A DNA stretch of 41,193 nucleotides. It comes from Endomicrobiellum devescovinae (GTDB lineage: Bacteria; Elusimicrobiota; Endomicrobiia; Endomicrobiales; Endomicrobiaceae). The stretch is taken from NCBI GenBank assembly GCA_031255495.1, contig JAIRSK010000062.1, positions 1 to 41,193 on the forward strand, written 5' to 3'. Within the stretch, counting starts at the first letter, position 1. Each line of letters starts with the position of its first letter. The position numbers were made by a program, and so were the translations under genes. Positions 8,995 through 16,160 of the stretch are shown one piece after another. The notes under the pieces were generated by a model. It made no database searches. It was not told the DNA's origin and saw only the letters and a list, made by a program, of their open reading frames with translations.

Positions 8995-10526
8995 TAAAAA
9001 CTAAACTCCTCTTGTTCAGACTCATTTGAAATATTTTCTTTCTGATTTTTTAATGCTATATATTTTACAGCAGTTTCAATGTCGCTAAAATGAATCTTAT
9101 CTAAACCTATTATCTGATACGTTTCATGACCTTTGCCAGCTAACAAAACAATATCACCTTTATCTGCCATCATGACAGCTTCTTTTATAGCTTCCTCTCT
9201 CTCAACTACAACTTTATAGTTAGTTCTATAAACTCTTTTTATACCTGATTCTATATCCAAAACTATAAGACTGGGATCCTCAGTTCTCGGATTATCTGAT
9301 GTTACAAAAACAAAATCGCTCATCTCAACAGCAACTTTTCCCATTAGAGGTCTTTTTGTTCTGTCTCGGTCGCCGCCACAGCCAAAAACAGTTATAATTC
9401 TTTTATGTTTAATTTTTTTTACTGCTTGAAGGACATTCTTTAAAGCGTCTTCCGTATGAGCGTAATCTACAAGAACTTCAAAGCCCAAATGCCCTGTGTC
9501 AACACGCTCAAGCCTACCGGGAACTTGCCTAGAATTATTTAACCCTTCTATAACTTTATGAAACTCAATACCGCTACAAATAGTGGCAGCTAAAGCAGCC
9601 AGAGCATTATAGACATTATGAAGTCCAAAATGCTTTATGTTTATTTTAGCAGTCTTACCAGCATATAATAAATCAAACTTGCTGCCAGAACTTGAGATGT
9701 CAATATTCTGGGCTTTAAAGTCTGCTTCTATCTTATCTGACATAGAATAAAATTTCTTTTCAGCACTTAACCCAATATCAGCAAGTTTTTTGCCATATTT
9801 GTCATCAATATTTATTATTGCAAATTTTATATTTTTCTTTGTTCCTGTTCCTAAAGAGCGAAATAGAGCAGATTTAGCTTCAAAATAGCTATCCATAGTT
9901 TTGTGAAAATCCAAATGATCTTGACTTAAATTCGTAAAAACAGCGATGTCAAAATCTATGCCGTAAACTCTTCCTAAGCTTAACGCATGAGAAGAAACTT
10001 CCATAACAATATGCTTAACTCCAGCATTAAGCATTTCTCGCATAATCCTGTAAATATCTGGAGCTTGAGGAGTTGTGTTTGGAGCTTCTATAACTTTATC
10101 TTTGTATCTGTAGTTAATCGTACCCATCACACCACAATCAATACCAGCATGTGAAAATATGCTGTCTATCATATAAGTAACTGTAGTTTTACCATTTGTG
10201 CCAGTCACGCCAATAATATTTAATTCTCTGTCTGGGTAATTATAAAATTTAGCCGAGAAAATAGACATAAACCTAAAAATGTCTTCAGCAATAATCAGAG
10301 GAATCTGACATGTTTCAACCTTTGAATGGCTTACGATTACAGAAGCTCCTTTTTTTATCGCTTCGTTAATATACTTACCGCCATCGGTATTATGCCCAGG
10401 CAAAGCGAAAAAAGCATATCCGTTTTGAACTGTTCTTGAATCGTAAGATATACCTAAAACTTCAACATTTAAGCTGCCGGAAACAAGAACTTTCATATCG
10501 TCGGATAATATATCTTTAAGCTGCAT
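8994..10526 (-). CDS. murE: UDP-MurNAc-tripeptide synthetase MurE, predicted meso-DAP specific
   Basis: MurE adds the third amino acid of the stem peptide. The protein has 510 residues with the P-loop GTNGKTT (109-115), the TTP loop near 151 and the C-terminal motif DNPRTEDP (411-418). In characterised MurE enzymes DNPR at this place goes with meso-diaminopimelate, whereas lysine enzymes carry other residues, so DAP-type peptidoglycan is predicted. A short acidic tail rich in Glu and Ser follows the domain. The 91-base gap upstream is the largest inside the dcw cluster and contains a possible extended -10 promoter. AAGGA about 6 bases before the ATG is a good ribosome site. Confidence 0.96.
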   Translation of the reverse strand: MQLKDILSDDMKVLVSGSLNVEVLGISYDSRTVQNGYAFFALPGHNTDGGKYINEAIKKGASVIVSHSKVETCQIPLIIAEDIFRFMSIFSAKFYNYPDRELNIIGVTGTNGKTTVTYMIDSIFSHAGIDCGVMGTINYRYKDKVIEAPNTTPQAPDIYRIMREMLNAGVKHIVMEVSSHALSLGRVYGIDFDIAVFTNLSQDHLDFHKTMDSYFEAKSALFRSLGTGTKKNIKFAIINIDDKYGKKLADIGLSAEKKFYSMSDKIEADFKAQNIDISSSGSKFDLLYAGKTAKINIKHFGLHNVYNALAALAATICSGIEFHKVIEGLNNSRQVPGRLERVDTGHLGFEVLVDYAHTEDALKNVLQAVKKIKHKRIITVFGCGGDRDRTKRPLMGKVAVEMSDFVFVTSDNPRTEDPSLIVLDIESGIKRVYRTNYKVVVEREEAIKEAVMMADKGDIVLLAGKGHETYQIIGLDKIHFSDIETAVKYIALKNQKENISNESEQEEFSF

Positions 10527-10566
10527 TGTTATTCCTTAATTTTTGTCTTGACAAACGAATATATAG

Positions 10567-10575
10567 AGTATAGCA
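10567..10575 (-). promoter_or_regulatory. Possible extended -10 promoter in front of murE
   Basis: The minus strand reads TGC immediately followed by TATACT, an extended -10 element one mismatch from consensus, about 40 bases before the murE ATG. No good -35 box lies 16-18 bases upstream. It would let murE and the genes after it be made independently of ftsI. Confidence 0.35.
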
Positions 10576-10617
10576 TTTTATTTATACATATCTTTCAGAG
10601 CCAAACAGACTTAATTT

Positions 10618-12306
10618 CTATTTTATATCATCTTTTTCAATACATAAATAGTCGGCAATTCTTTTGGAAATTTTGGCAAAAACAGGCGATGCTACCGACG
10701 CTGCGTAATAACTGCTTCCTTTAGGTTCATCTATAATTACTAAAACTACAAACTCAGGATTTATAGCTGGAACCATTCCGCAAAACGAAGCAGTATAATA
10801 TTTAGTTGAATAAGTTTTAGTTGAAGGGTCAATCTTTTGCGCAGTACCGGTTTTTCCTCCAACTGTATATCCCTGTATTTTCGCACTTTTCCCTGTACCC
10901 AAGTCAACAACATTCTTTAACAGTTTTTTCATAATATAAGCTGTATCTTTTGAAACAACTCTTCTTATTTCTTTCTTTTCAAAAATTTCCTCTTCGGAAT
11001 TACATTTTATTATCTTTTGTATTACAAAAGGTCTTAATAAAATGCCATCGTTTGCTAACGACGAGAAAGCATTTATTATTTGAAGAGCAGAGACGCCTAT
11101 GCCTTGACCAAACGAAATATTGGGAAGAGTTAAAGCATTCCACCTCTTTACATCCATTAAAAGACCCTTAGCTTCTCCAGGCAAATCTATGCCAGTTAAT
11201 GAATAGAATCCAAATTTTCTTATATAATCGTAGAAAAGGTCAGCACCCAATCTTTGAGCTATTTTTATCATTCCTATATTAGACGACATTTCAAAAGTTC
11301 TGCTTAATGTGGCGCTACCCTCTATTTTGTGATCGTCCTTTATTGTATGTCCAGCTATTCTAAACTTGCCGTTATCCAAATAAAATGAATCTGATAATTT
11401 TGCTTTTCCTTCTTCTAAAGCAGCTGCCACTGTTACTATTTTGAATGTTGATCCCGGCTCGTATAAATCGCTGACTGCAGAATTTCTTAAACGCCTTATA
11501 TCTTTAATTTTGTCTGAACAATCAAAATCTGGAAGAGAAACCATAGCGAGGATTTTTCCAGTTTTCGGATCTTGAACTATGCATATAGCTTTTGTAGCTT
11601 TATATATTTCAAAGGCTTTCCTAAGCTCTTGTTCGGCTATAAATTGTATATTCCTATCTATAGTAAGCTCTATATTGCAACCGTAAATTTCTTGCGTATT
11701 GAGGAATTGATTACGGATTATTTGACCACGACCATCTCTAATTATTTTAGTTTTTATAGTTTCGCCAGAAAGACTCGCATTACATATTTTCTCAATGCCT
11801 TCAAGACCACTACCATCGCAACCAGTTATGCCAAGTATATGCGCTAAAAGCCGCCCTTGTGGATATTGTCTGGTATATTTTGCTTCAAAGCCAACACCTT
11901 TAAGCTTTGTCCCTTTTATTTTTTCAACAGTGAAAGAATCAACATTAAAAGCTATAGGAATATAAGACATATTTTTTAAATCGTATAAATTTTTTTCTTT
12001 TATTTTGATCCCATTTTCAGATAATACTTTTTTTAATGTTTCAAAATCTTCAATCATTTTTGCATCAAGAAAAACCGTATAACTTTTTATGCTTGTCGCT
12101 AATATATTTCCTTTTACATCAAGAATATCTCCTCGTTTGGGAACTTCCACATTTTCGCGATTAACCATTTTCTCAACAGCGCGATTTATTCTTCCATGAA
12201 GGAATATCTGCAAGTAGATAAGTTTTGCAAATAAAAGAAAAAAGACCGGCAGCGTCGCAAACGCTAGAACAGTCTTTCTATTAATTCTATTTTTTTTCTT
12301 CCTCAT
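10618..12306 (-). CDS. ftsI: Class B penicillin-binding protein, septal transpeptidase FtsI (PBP3)
   Basis: FtsI cross-links septal peptidoglycan with FtsW as partner. The 562-residue protein has a short basic N-terminus, one membrane anchor (about 12-36), a PBP dimerisation domain (about 50-200) and a transpeptidase domain. The three active-site motifs are intact: STFK with Ser286, SSN at 341-343 and KTG at 485-487. There is no PASTA domain at the C-terminus, so it is of the FtsI rather than the SpoVD or PBP2x type. It follows the small ftsL-like gene by 11 bases. Confidence 0.95.
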   Translation of the reverse strand: MRKKKNRINRKTVLAFATLPVFFLLFAKLIYLQIFLHGRINRAVEKMVNRENVEVPKRGDILDVKGNILATSIKSYTVFLDAKMIEDFETLKKVLSENGIKIKEKNLYDLKNMSYIPIAFNVDSFTVEKIKGTKLKGVGFEAKYTRQYPQGRLLAHILGITGCDGSGLEGIEKICNASLSGETIKTKIIRDGRGQIIRNQFLNTQEIYGCNIELTIDRNIQFIAEQELRKAFEIYKATKAICIVQDPKTGKILAMVSLPDFDCSDKIKDIRRLRNSAVSDLYEPGSTFKIVTVAAALEEGKAKLSDSFYLDNGKFRIAGHTIKDDHKIEGSATLSRTFEMSSNIGMIKIAQRLGADLFYDYIRKFGFYSLTGIDLPGEAKGLLMDVKRWNALTLPNISFGQGIGVSALQIINAFSSLANDGILLRPFVIQKIIKCNSEEEIFEKKEIRRVVSKDTAYIMKKLLKNVVDLGTGKSAKIQGYTVGGKTGTAQKIDPSTKTYSTKYYTASFCGMVPAINPEFVVLVIIDEPKGSSYYAASVASPVFAKISKRIADYLCIEKDDIK

Positions 12307-12317
12307 TTTTAAGGAAC

Positions 12318-12569
12318 CTAATCAATATAAATTATATGTTTTTCACCAGGTCGCAAAAGATTATTTTCTTTGGCAATTTTGTCCATTTTCTCTAAGGCAA
12401 GATTTGAATTTATTTTTAATCTTAAAATATCGTTTTCAGAATTTAATTTGTCGTAATCAGATTGCAAAGAACTCACTTTATAAGCCAATCTCATTGACAT
12501 ATTCTGTTGCCAAAGATAAACAAAAATCGTAATAATTAACGATACTCCTAAAAAAAATGGCTTACGCAT
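12318..12569 (-). CDS. ftsL: FtsL-like division protein
   Basis: A protein of 83 residues with a single N-terminal membrane segment (about 5-22) followed by a heptad-rich coiled coil (about 30-68) ending in a NLLRPGE segment. This is the architecture of FtsL/FtsB proteins, which form a heterotrimer with FtsQ/DivIB and activate FtsWI. Sequence conservation in the family is too low for a motif-based call. The assignment rests on size, topology and position between rsmH and ftsI, the standard place of ftsL. Its start overlaps the rsmH end by 8 bases. Confidence 0.8.
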   Translation of the reverse strand: MRKPFFLGVSLIITIFVYLWQQNMSMRLAYKVSSLQSDYDKLNSENDILRLKINSNLALEKMDKIAKENNLLRPGEKHIIYID

Positions 12570-13440
12570 TGCTTATTTTCTCCGCAGCTCTTATTTTAGC
12601 GCTTCTGCTTCTTGGATTCAAATAAATTTCTTCCTGAGAAGCTGTAACCACTTTTTTTGTGAGTATTTTATATATTCCGTCTGATGCATTTTTCTTAAAG
12701 TCTTGTTTTATGATTCTATCTTCCAAAGAGTGAAAGCTGACTAAAACTATCCTGCCATGTTGATTTAACAATTCTGGAGCATCCGATAATAACGCTTCTA
12801 AATTACCAAGCTCATCGTTTACAAAAACTCTTAACGCTTGGAAAACTTTTGTAGCTGGATTTATTTTTCCCTCAGCTCTTTTAACAGAACAGATTATATC
12901 TCTCAGTTCCAAAGCAGTGCTTATTATTCCCCTCTTCCTACGCAAAATAATAGCGTCTGCAATCTGTCTTGACTTACGCTCTTCTCCATATTTATAAAAA
13001 ATATCAGTTAAATCGTCGCGTGAATAAGAGTTTACAATTTCTTTTGCTGTCAAAGCATTCCTTTTATCCATTCTCATGTCAAGAACGCTAGAATTAAAAG
13101 AAAAGCCTCTCTCTAAATCGTCAAACTGTTTTGAAGAAACTCCTATATCAGCTAGAATGCCGTCGATTTTGTTTATATTCATTCTCGCTAAAACGCTTTT
13201 AATATTTCTAAAATTATCTCTTACAAACGTAACCCTACCCTCAAAATCCTCTCTTCGCTCAAGGAATCTGTTTGAAGCATCTTCGTCCCAATCAAACGCA
13301 ATTATTTTGATTTTTTCAAATTTGTTCAGTAAATAAGAAGTATGCCCGCCGCCGCCGAAAGTACAGTCAACATATAAGCCTTCCATATTATTAACAAGAT
13401 ACTGCGACGTTTCTAAAGGCATTACAGAGATGTGGTACAT
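12562..13440 (-). CDS. rsmH: 16S rRNA (cytosine-1402-N4)-methyltransferase RsmH (MraW)
   Basis: RsmH methylates N4 of C1402 in the 16S rRNA P-site using S-adenosylmethionine. The protein has 292 residues. It begins MYHISVMPLET and has the SAM-binding segment VDCTFGGGGHTSYLL (about 24-38), the motif DGILADIGVSSKQFD and a C-terminal NPRSRSAKIRAAEK, all characteristic. It is the first gene of the dcw cluster here. The usual upstream mraZ is missing and its place is taken by a half-size TauE gene 12 bases upstream. Confidence 0.97.
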   Translation of the reverse strand: MYHISVMPLETSQYLVNNMEGLYVDCTFGGGGHTSYLLNKFEKIKIIAFDWDEDASNRFLERREDFEGRVTFVRDNFRNIKSVLARMNINKIDGILADIGVSSKQFDDLERGFSFNSSVLDMRMDKRNALTAKEIVNSYSRDDLTDIFYKYGEERKSRQIADAIILRRKRGIISTALELRDIICSVKRAEGKINPATKVFQALRVFVNDELGNLEALLSDAPELLNQHGRIVLVSFHSLEDRIIKQDFKKNASDGIYKILTKKVVTASQEEIYLNPRSRSAKIRAAEKISNA

Positions 13441-13452
13441 TGTTGTGTATTC

Positions 13453-13806
13453 CTACTTTGAAATCAGCATCTTTACGGCTATTATTATCATCAAAACTGC
13501 AAAACATTTTCTAAGAACTTGATCGGGTAAAAAATCTGCGAGATAAGAACCCAGAAAACCGCCTGCGATAAAACCTAAACCTATCAAAGCAGCAACACTA
13601 AGGTTTGCATGTCCTTTTTTATAATAAACCAGCACGGAAACAAAACTCAAGCAAATCACAGCAAGAGACGTTCCTTGGGCTTGATGCTGAGTCATTTTTA
13701 ATAAAAGTACCATAAGAGGTATTAAAATAATACCTCCTCCAACACCCATAAGACCGCTCAGTATTCCGCCTGCAAGACCTATAGCAACGCAAGTCCAAAT
13801 TTGCAT
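13453..13806 (-). CDS. Half-size TauE/SafE-family membrane protein
   Basis: A protein of 117 residues with about four membrane segments and the family motif GLAGGILSGLMGVGGGIILI near the N-terminus. TauE/SafE (DUF81) proteins are proposed exporters of sulfite, sulfoacetate or related anions and normally have two such repeats in about 250 residues; only one is present here. The reading frame is intact with a good ribosome site (AAAGGA 9 bases before ATG), so it may work as a homodimer, or it may be the remnant of a full-length gene. No second half is adjacent, because rnpB lies immediately upstream. Substrate unknown. Confidence 0.85.
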   Translation of the reverse strand: MQIWTCVAIGLAGGILSGLMGVGGGIILIPLMVLLLKMTQHQAQGTSLAVICLSFVSVLVYYKKGHANLSVAALIGLGFIAGGFLGSYLADFLPDQVLRKCFAVLMIIIAVKMLISK

Positions 13807-13831
13807 TCCATTTTATCCTTTAAGATCCGCC

Positions 13832-14176
13832 TTATAAAGACGAATTATACACCGAATTCTGTCTTTCAAAACTTGAAAGCGCAACCATTTCTCTGCTGTT
13901 AAAATCACTTTTAACAGTCAAGCGGCTATACTTCAGCCTTGCTTTCCGGTAAGGATTTTGCCGTTTCACCTTCCGCGTTTCCGCGAAAACTTATCCTTTT
14001 ACAAGGATACTTCTCTTATTTCTAAGAAAAGCGTCTCTGTTCGCACCTCTACCCTTACGAGCGACAGGGATTGCCTGCTACCGTTTACCTTAAGGATAAT
14101 CCCTAAGGTTAAAGTTCGGACTTTCCTCTTTACATGCCTAGAAGACTGCAAAGCGGTTGCGTATCCGTCTTTATAA
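13832..14176 (-). ncRNA. rnpB: RNase P RNA, bacterial type A
   Basis: This is the catalytic RNA that removes 5' leaders from pre-tRNAs. The universal motif GAGGAAAGUCCG lies at 14128-14117 and its partner ACAGAAUUCGG (P4) near 13862-13852. Other helices can be read directly: P1 is an 11-bp pairing of 14176-14166 with 13842-13832; P2 pairs CGCAACC with GGUUGCG; P18 is a 9-bp stem capped by a GUGA tetraloop; P19 pairs CUUUCAA with UUGAAAG. The order P18, P2', P19, P4', P1' is the type A order. The 5' end lies only about 4 bases after the stop codon of the upstream zinc-ribbon gene. No intrinsic terminator follows before the TauE gene. Ends are inferred from P1 and could be off by several bases. 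Confidence 0.96.
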
Positions 14177-14180
14177 AGCG

Positions 14181-14891
14181 TTATTTCTTAAACAATATTC
14201 TGGAACAATTATCACAAAACACAAGATCTTGACCTTTAAGAGCTTGGTTGATAAGCTGAGTTCTTAAAACCATACCGCATCCACCACAACTTTCACCGTC
14301 AACAATAGCCAGCCCGCGACCATCGCGCCCCTCTTTCAATCTCTCATAATGAGACAATACGGATTTGCTGACTTTCAACTTGTGTTCTTCTCTTTTATTT
14401 TCCAATGCAATAGCTTCTTCCTTAAGCTTATTAGCATTATTTTTTATATCTGTTATTTCTTTCTTTATATTTTCTTCAAATTTTTGAAATTCGTTTTCAG
14501 CAGTTTTAATCTTTGCAGATTCTTCATCTACTTTTTCCATAAGCGCCAAAAGTTCATCTTCAAGAATATTCTTATCGGCTTTTGCTTTTTCTATTTCCAA
14601 AAGTAAAGCTTTATATGTATCGTTAGACTTAACTGTATTAAGCTCCATAGAATGCTTTTCTATAGCTTTTTCCTTATCAGCAAGCAAAGATTCTTTTTCT
14701 TTTTTCAACGATACTAAATCCACATATTTCTTCTTTTCCTCACTTAGTTCAGCTTTTTTATCTTCTAAAATTATGTTCTTTTGTTCAATTGAGCTAGGCG
14801 CAAGACTTATTTGCTTGTTAACATCGCTAATTTTTATATCGTAATTCTGTAATTCAAATAATAATTCCAAATCTTGCTTTAAATCTTCCAT
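14181..14891 (-). CDS. COG1579-type coiled-coil protein with C4 zinc ribbon
   Basis: A protein of 236 residues made of a long Lys/Glu-rich coiled coil (about 1-190) followed by a zinc ribbon whose ligands are CGGC (near 203-206) and CDNC (near 226-229). This is the COG1579 family, which includes chlamydial CdsZ. Its molecular role in most bacteria is not established; nucleic-acid binding or a scaffold role is inferred from the ribbon. A strong ribosome site (GGAGGGG) precedes the ATG. The gene ends 4 bases before rnpB, an association also seen in other phyla. Confidence 0.88.
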   Translation of the reverse strand: MEDLKQDLELLFELQNYDIKISDVNKQISLAPSSIEQKNIILEDKKAELSEEKKKYVDLVSLKKEKESLLADKEKAIEKHSMELNTVKSNDTYKALLLEIEKAKADKNILEDELLALMEKVDEESAKIKTAENEFQKFEENIKKEITDIKNNANKLKEEAIALENKREEHKLKVSKSVLSHYERLKEGRDGRGLAIVDGESCGGCGMVLRTQLINQALKGQDLVFCDNCSRILFKK

Positions 14892-14960
14892 CTACCCCTC
14901 CGATTTTCGCCTCGGTTTACAGATATAAACTGAATTAAGAAAAATAAGCAATTTTTAGCA

Positions 14961-15032
14961 TGGGTAGTGCAGGGTTTGAACCTGCGACCTCTCGCGTGTG
15001 AGGCGAACGCTCTTCCGCTGAGCTAACTACCC
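14961..15032 (-). tRNA. tRNA-Val (CAC)
   Basis: A full cloverleaf is visible: acceptor GGGTAGT pairs with ACTACCC, D arm GCTC/GAGC, anticodon stem TTCGC/GCGAG with loop CTCACAC, and T arm GCAGG/CCTGC around TTCAAAC. The anticodon CAC reads GUG valine. The 3' CCA is not encoded. It is the second gene of a two-tRNA unit. Confidence 0.95.
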
Positions 15033-15106
15033 GCGACAGGAGGATTATAGCAAATTTGCAAAATAAAAAACCCCCGATTTCTCAAGAGTTAATTTACCTT
15101 CTTAAT

Positions 15107-15180
15107 TGGGCCTGGTAGGACTTGAACCTACGACCATTCGATTATGAGTCGAGTGCTCTAACCAACTGAGCTACAGGCCC
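15107..15180 (-). tRNA. tRNA with CAU anticodon, probably tRNA-Ile2 (lysidine-modified)
   Basis: The cloverleaf has acceptor GGGCCTG/CAGGCCC, D arm GCTC/GAGC, anticodon loop CTCATAA and T arm GTAGG/CCTAC. CAU could mean initiator Met, elongator Met or Ile2. The C4-G69 and C5-G68 pairs, which are TilS identity determinants in E. coli tRNA-Ile2, and the TGGTCG-(N)-GGTTCAAGTCC run resemble Ile2 rather than Met. The acceptor starts with a normal Watson-Crick pair, arguing against the initiator. CCA is not encoded. Confidence 0.85.
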
Positions 15181-15215
15181 GCTTGTATTATTTATTATTG
15201 TCAACCGACGAAAGT

Positions 15216-15244
15216 ATTATACTCAAAAAACTATAGCTAGTCAA
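15216..15244 (-). promoter_or_regulatory. Strong promoter of the tRNA unit
   Basis: The minus strand has TTGACT (15244-15239), 17 bases, then a perfect TATAAT (15221-15216). Eleven of twelve hexamer positions match consensus. Initiation near 15209 would give a leader of about 29 bases before tRNA-Ile2. It lies in the gap after the LpxL-like gene. Confidence 0.75.
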
Positions 15245-15265
15245 ATTTTGCATGTGTGAATACTT

Positions 15266-16156
15266 TTATTCAGGACGCGTTTTCCACTTGCGATGAAACC
15301 AGAACCATTGCTCTGGGTAACGACGGACAATATCTTCAAGTTTTTTTAAATAAAACGTATTTATAATTTCTATATCTTTATTTGAATCACCGGAGTTCGG
15401 TATTGGAACTTCTGTAAATTCAACTTTCATTATGCCATTTTTTTGCCTTATTCCAAGAGCTATTATAATTGGACATTTTGCTCTAAGAGCAAAAAGAGCA
15501 GCACCTTTTGGAGTTGACGTCAACCTTCCAAAAAACGGAACAAAAACACCTTGGGGACCAGCATCTTGGTCAGCTAAAAATGCGACTATTTCATTTCTTT
15601 TTAATGCTTTCATAACATCTCTGAAAGCCATTCCATCTCTGCTTATAGTAGAAAAACCTTGATTAGTGCGGACATTATCCATCATTTTGTCCACAAGAAC
15701 ATTAGACTGATTTGCAACGACTACAGACATAGGGTATATTTTTGAATAAGCCAAAGCAGTCAATTCCCAATTGCCTAAATGAGCTGACATAAAAATTGTT
15801 CCTCTACCTTTAGAGTATGCATTTTCTACCAAGTGTTCATTTGTACAGACAAGAAGTTTTTTTATTTCTTCGTCCGACATAGTCGGGAAAAATATAATTT
15901 CAACAACTGTCCTCGCAAAATTTTTATAGGTGTTTCTTGTTATAATCCTTATCTCTTTTTGAGATTTTTCAGGAAACGATTGTGTAAGCATATCTATAAC
16001 ATGTGAACGTCTAAAATTGACGATATAGTAAGAAACAATACCTATAGCTTCACCAACCTTTACCGCAAACTTAAAAGGAAATAATCTTATAAAAAAGATG
16101 ACCGTTTTAAGTGCGATATATTCAGCATAATTTTGAAATTTAGTTCTTTTAGCCAT
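15266..16156 (-). CDS. LpxL/HtrB-family lysophospholipid or lipid A acyltransferase
   Basis: Members transfer acyl chains from acyl-ACP to lipid A precursors or related lipids at the inner membrane. The protein has one N-terminal membrane segment, the catalytic HxxxxE motif HLGNWE, the downstream ADQDAGPQGVFVPFFGR segment and a C-terminal EQWFWFHRKWKTRP typical of the family. I chose the ATG at 16156 (MAKRTKF). A TTG at 16189 with an AGGA site would add 11 residues and overlap the DUF362 gene, and remains possible. No other lpx genes are in the window, so the real acceptor may be lipid A or another envelope lipid. Confidence 0.9.
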   Translation of the reverse strand: MAKRTKFQNYAEYIALKTVIFFIRLFPFKFAVKVGEAIGIVSYYIVNFRRSHVIDMLTQSFPEKSQKEIRIITRNTYKNFARTVVEIIFFPTMSDEEIKKLLVCTNEHLVENAYSKGRGTIFMSAHLGNWELTALAYSKIYPMSVVVANQSNVLVDKMMDNVRTNQGFSTISRDGMAFRDVMKALKRNEIVAFLADQDAGPQGVFVPFFGRLTSTPKGAALFALRAKCPIIIALGIRQKNGIMKVEFTEVPIPNSGDSNKDIEIINTFYLKKLEDIVRRYPEQWFWFHRKWKTRPE

Positions 16157-16160
16157 CCTA

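Noticed and set aside
10548..10576. Plus-strand TTGACA followed by a TATAGC-like hexamer in the ftsI-murE gap
   Set aside because: Spacing is only 15 bases and no rightward gene or RNA follows; it would only make antisense RNA into ftsI.
13958..14176. Plus-strand open frame of 72 codons
   Set aside because: It lies entirely within rnpB, whose helices are all identifiable.
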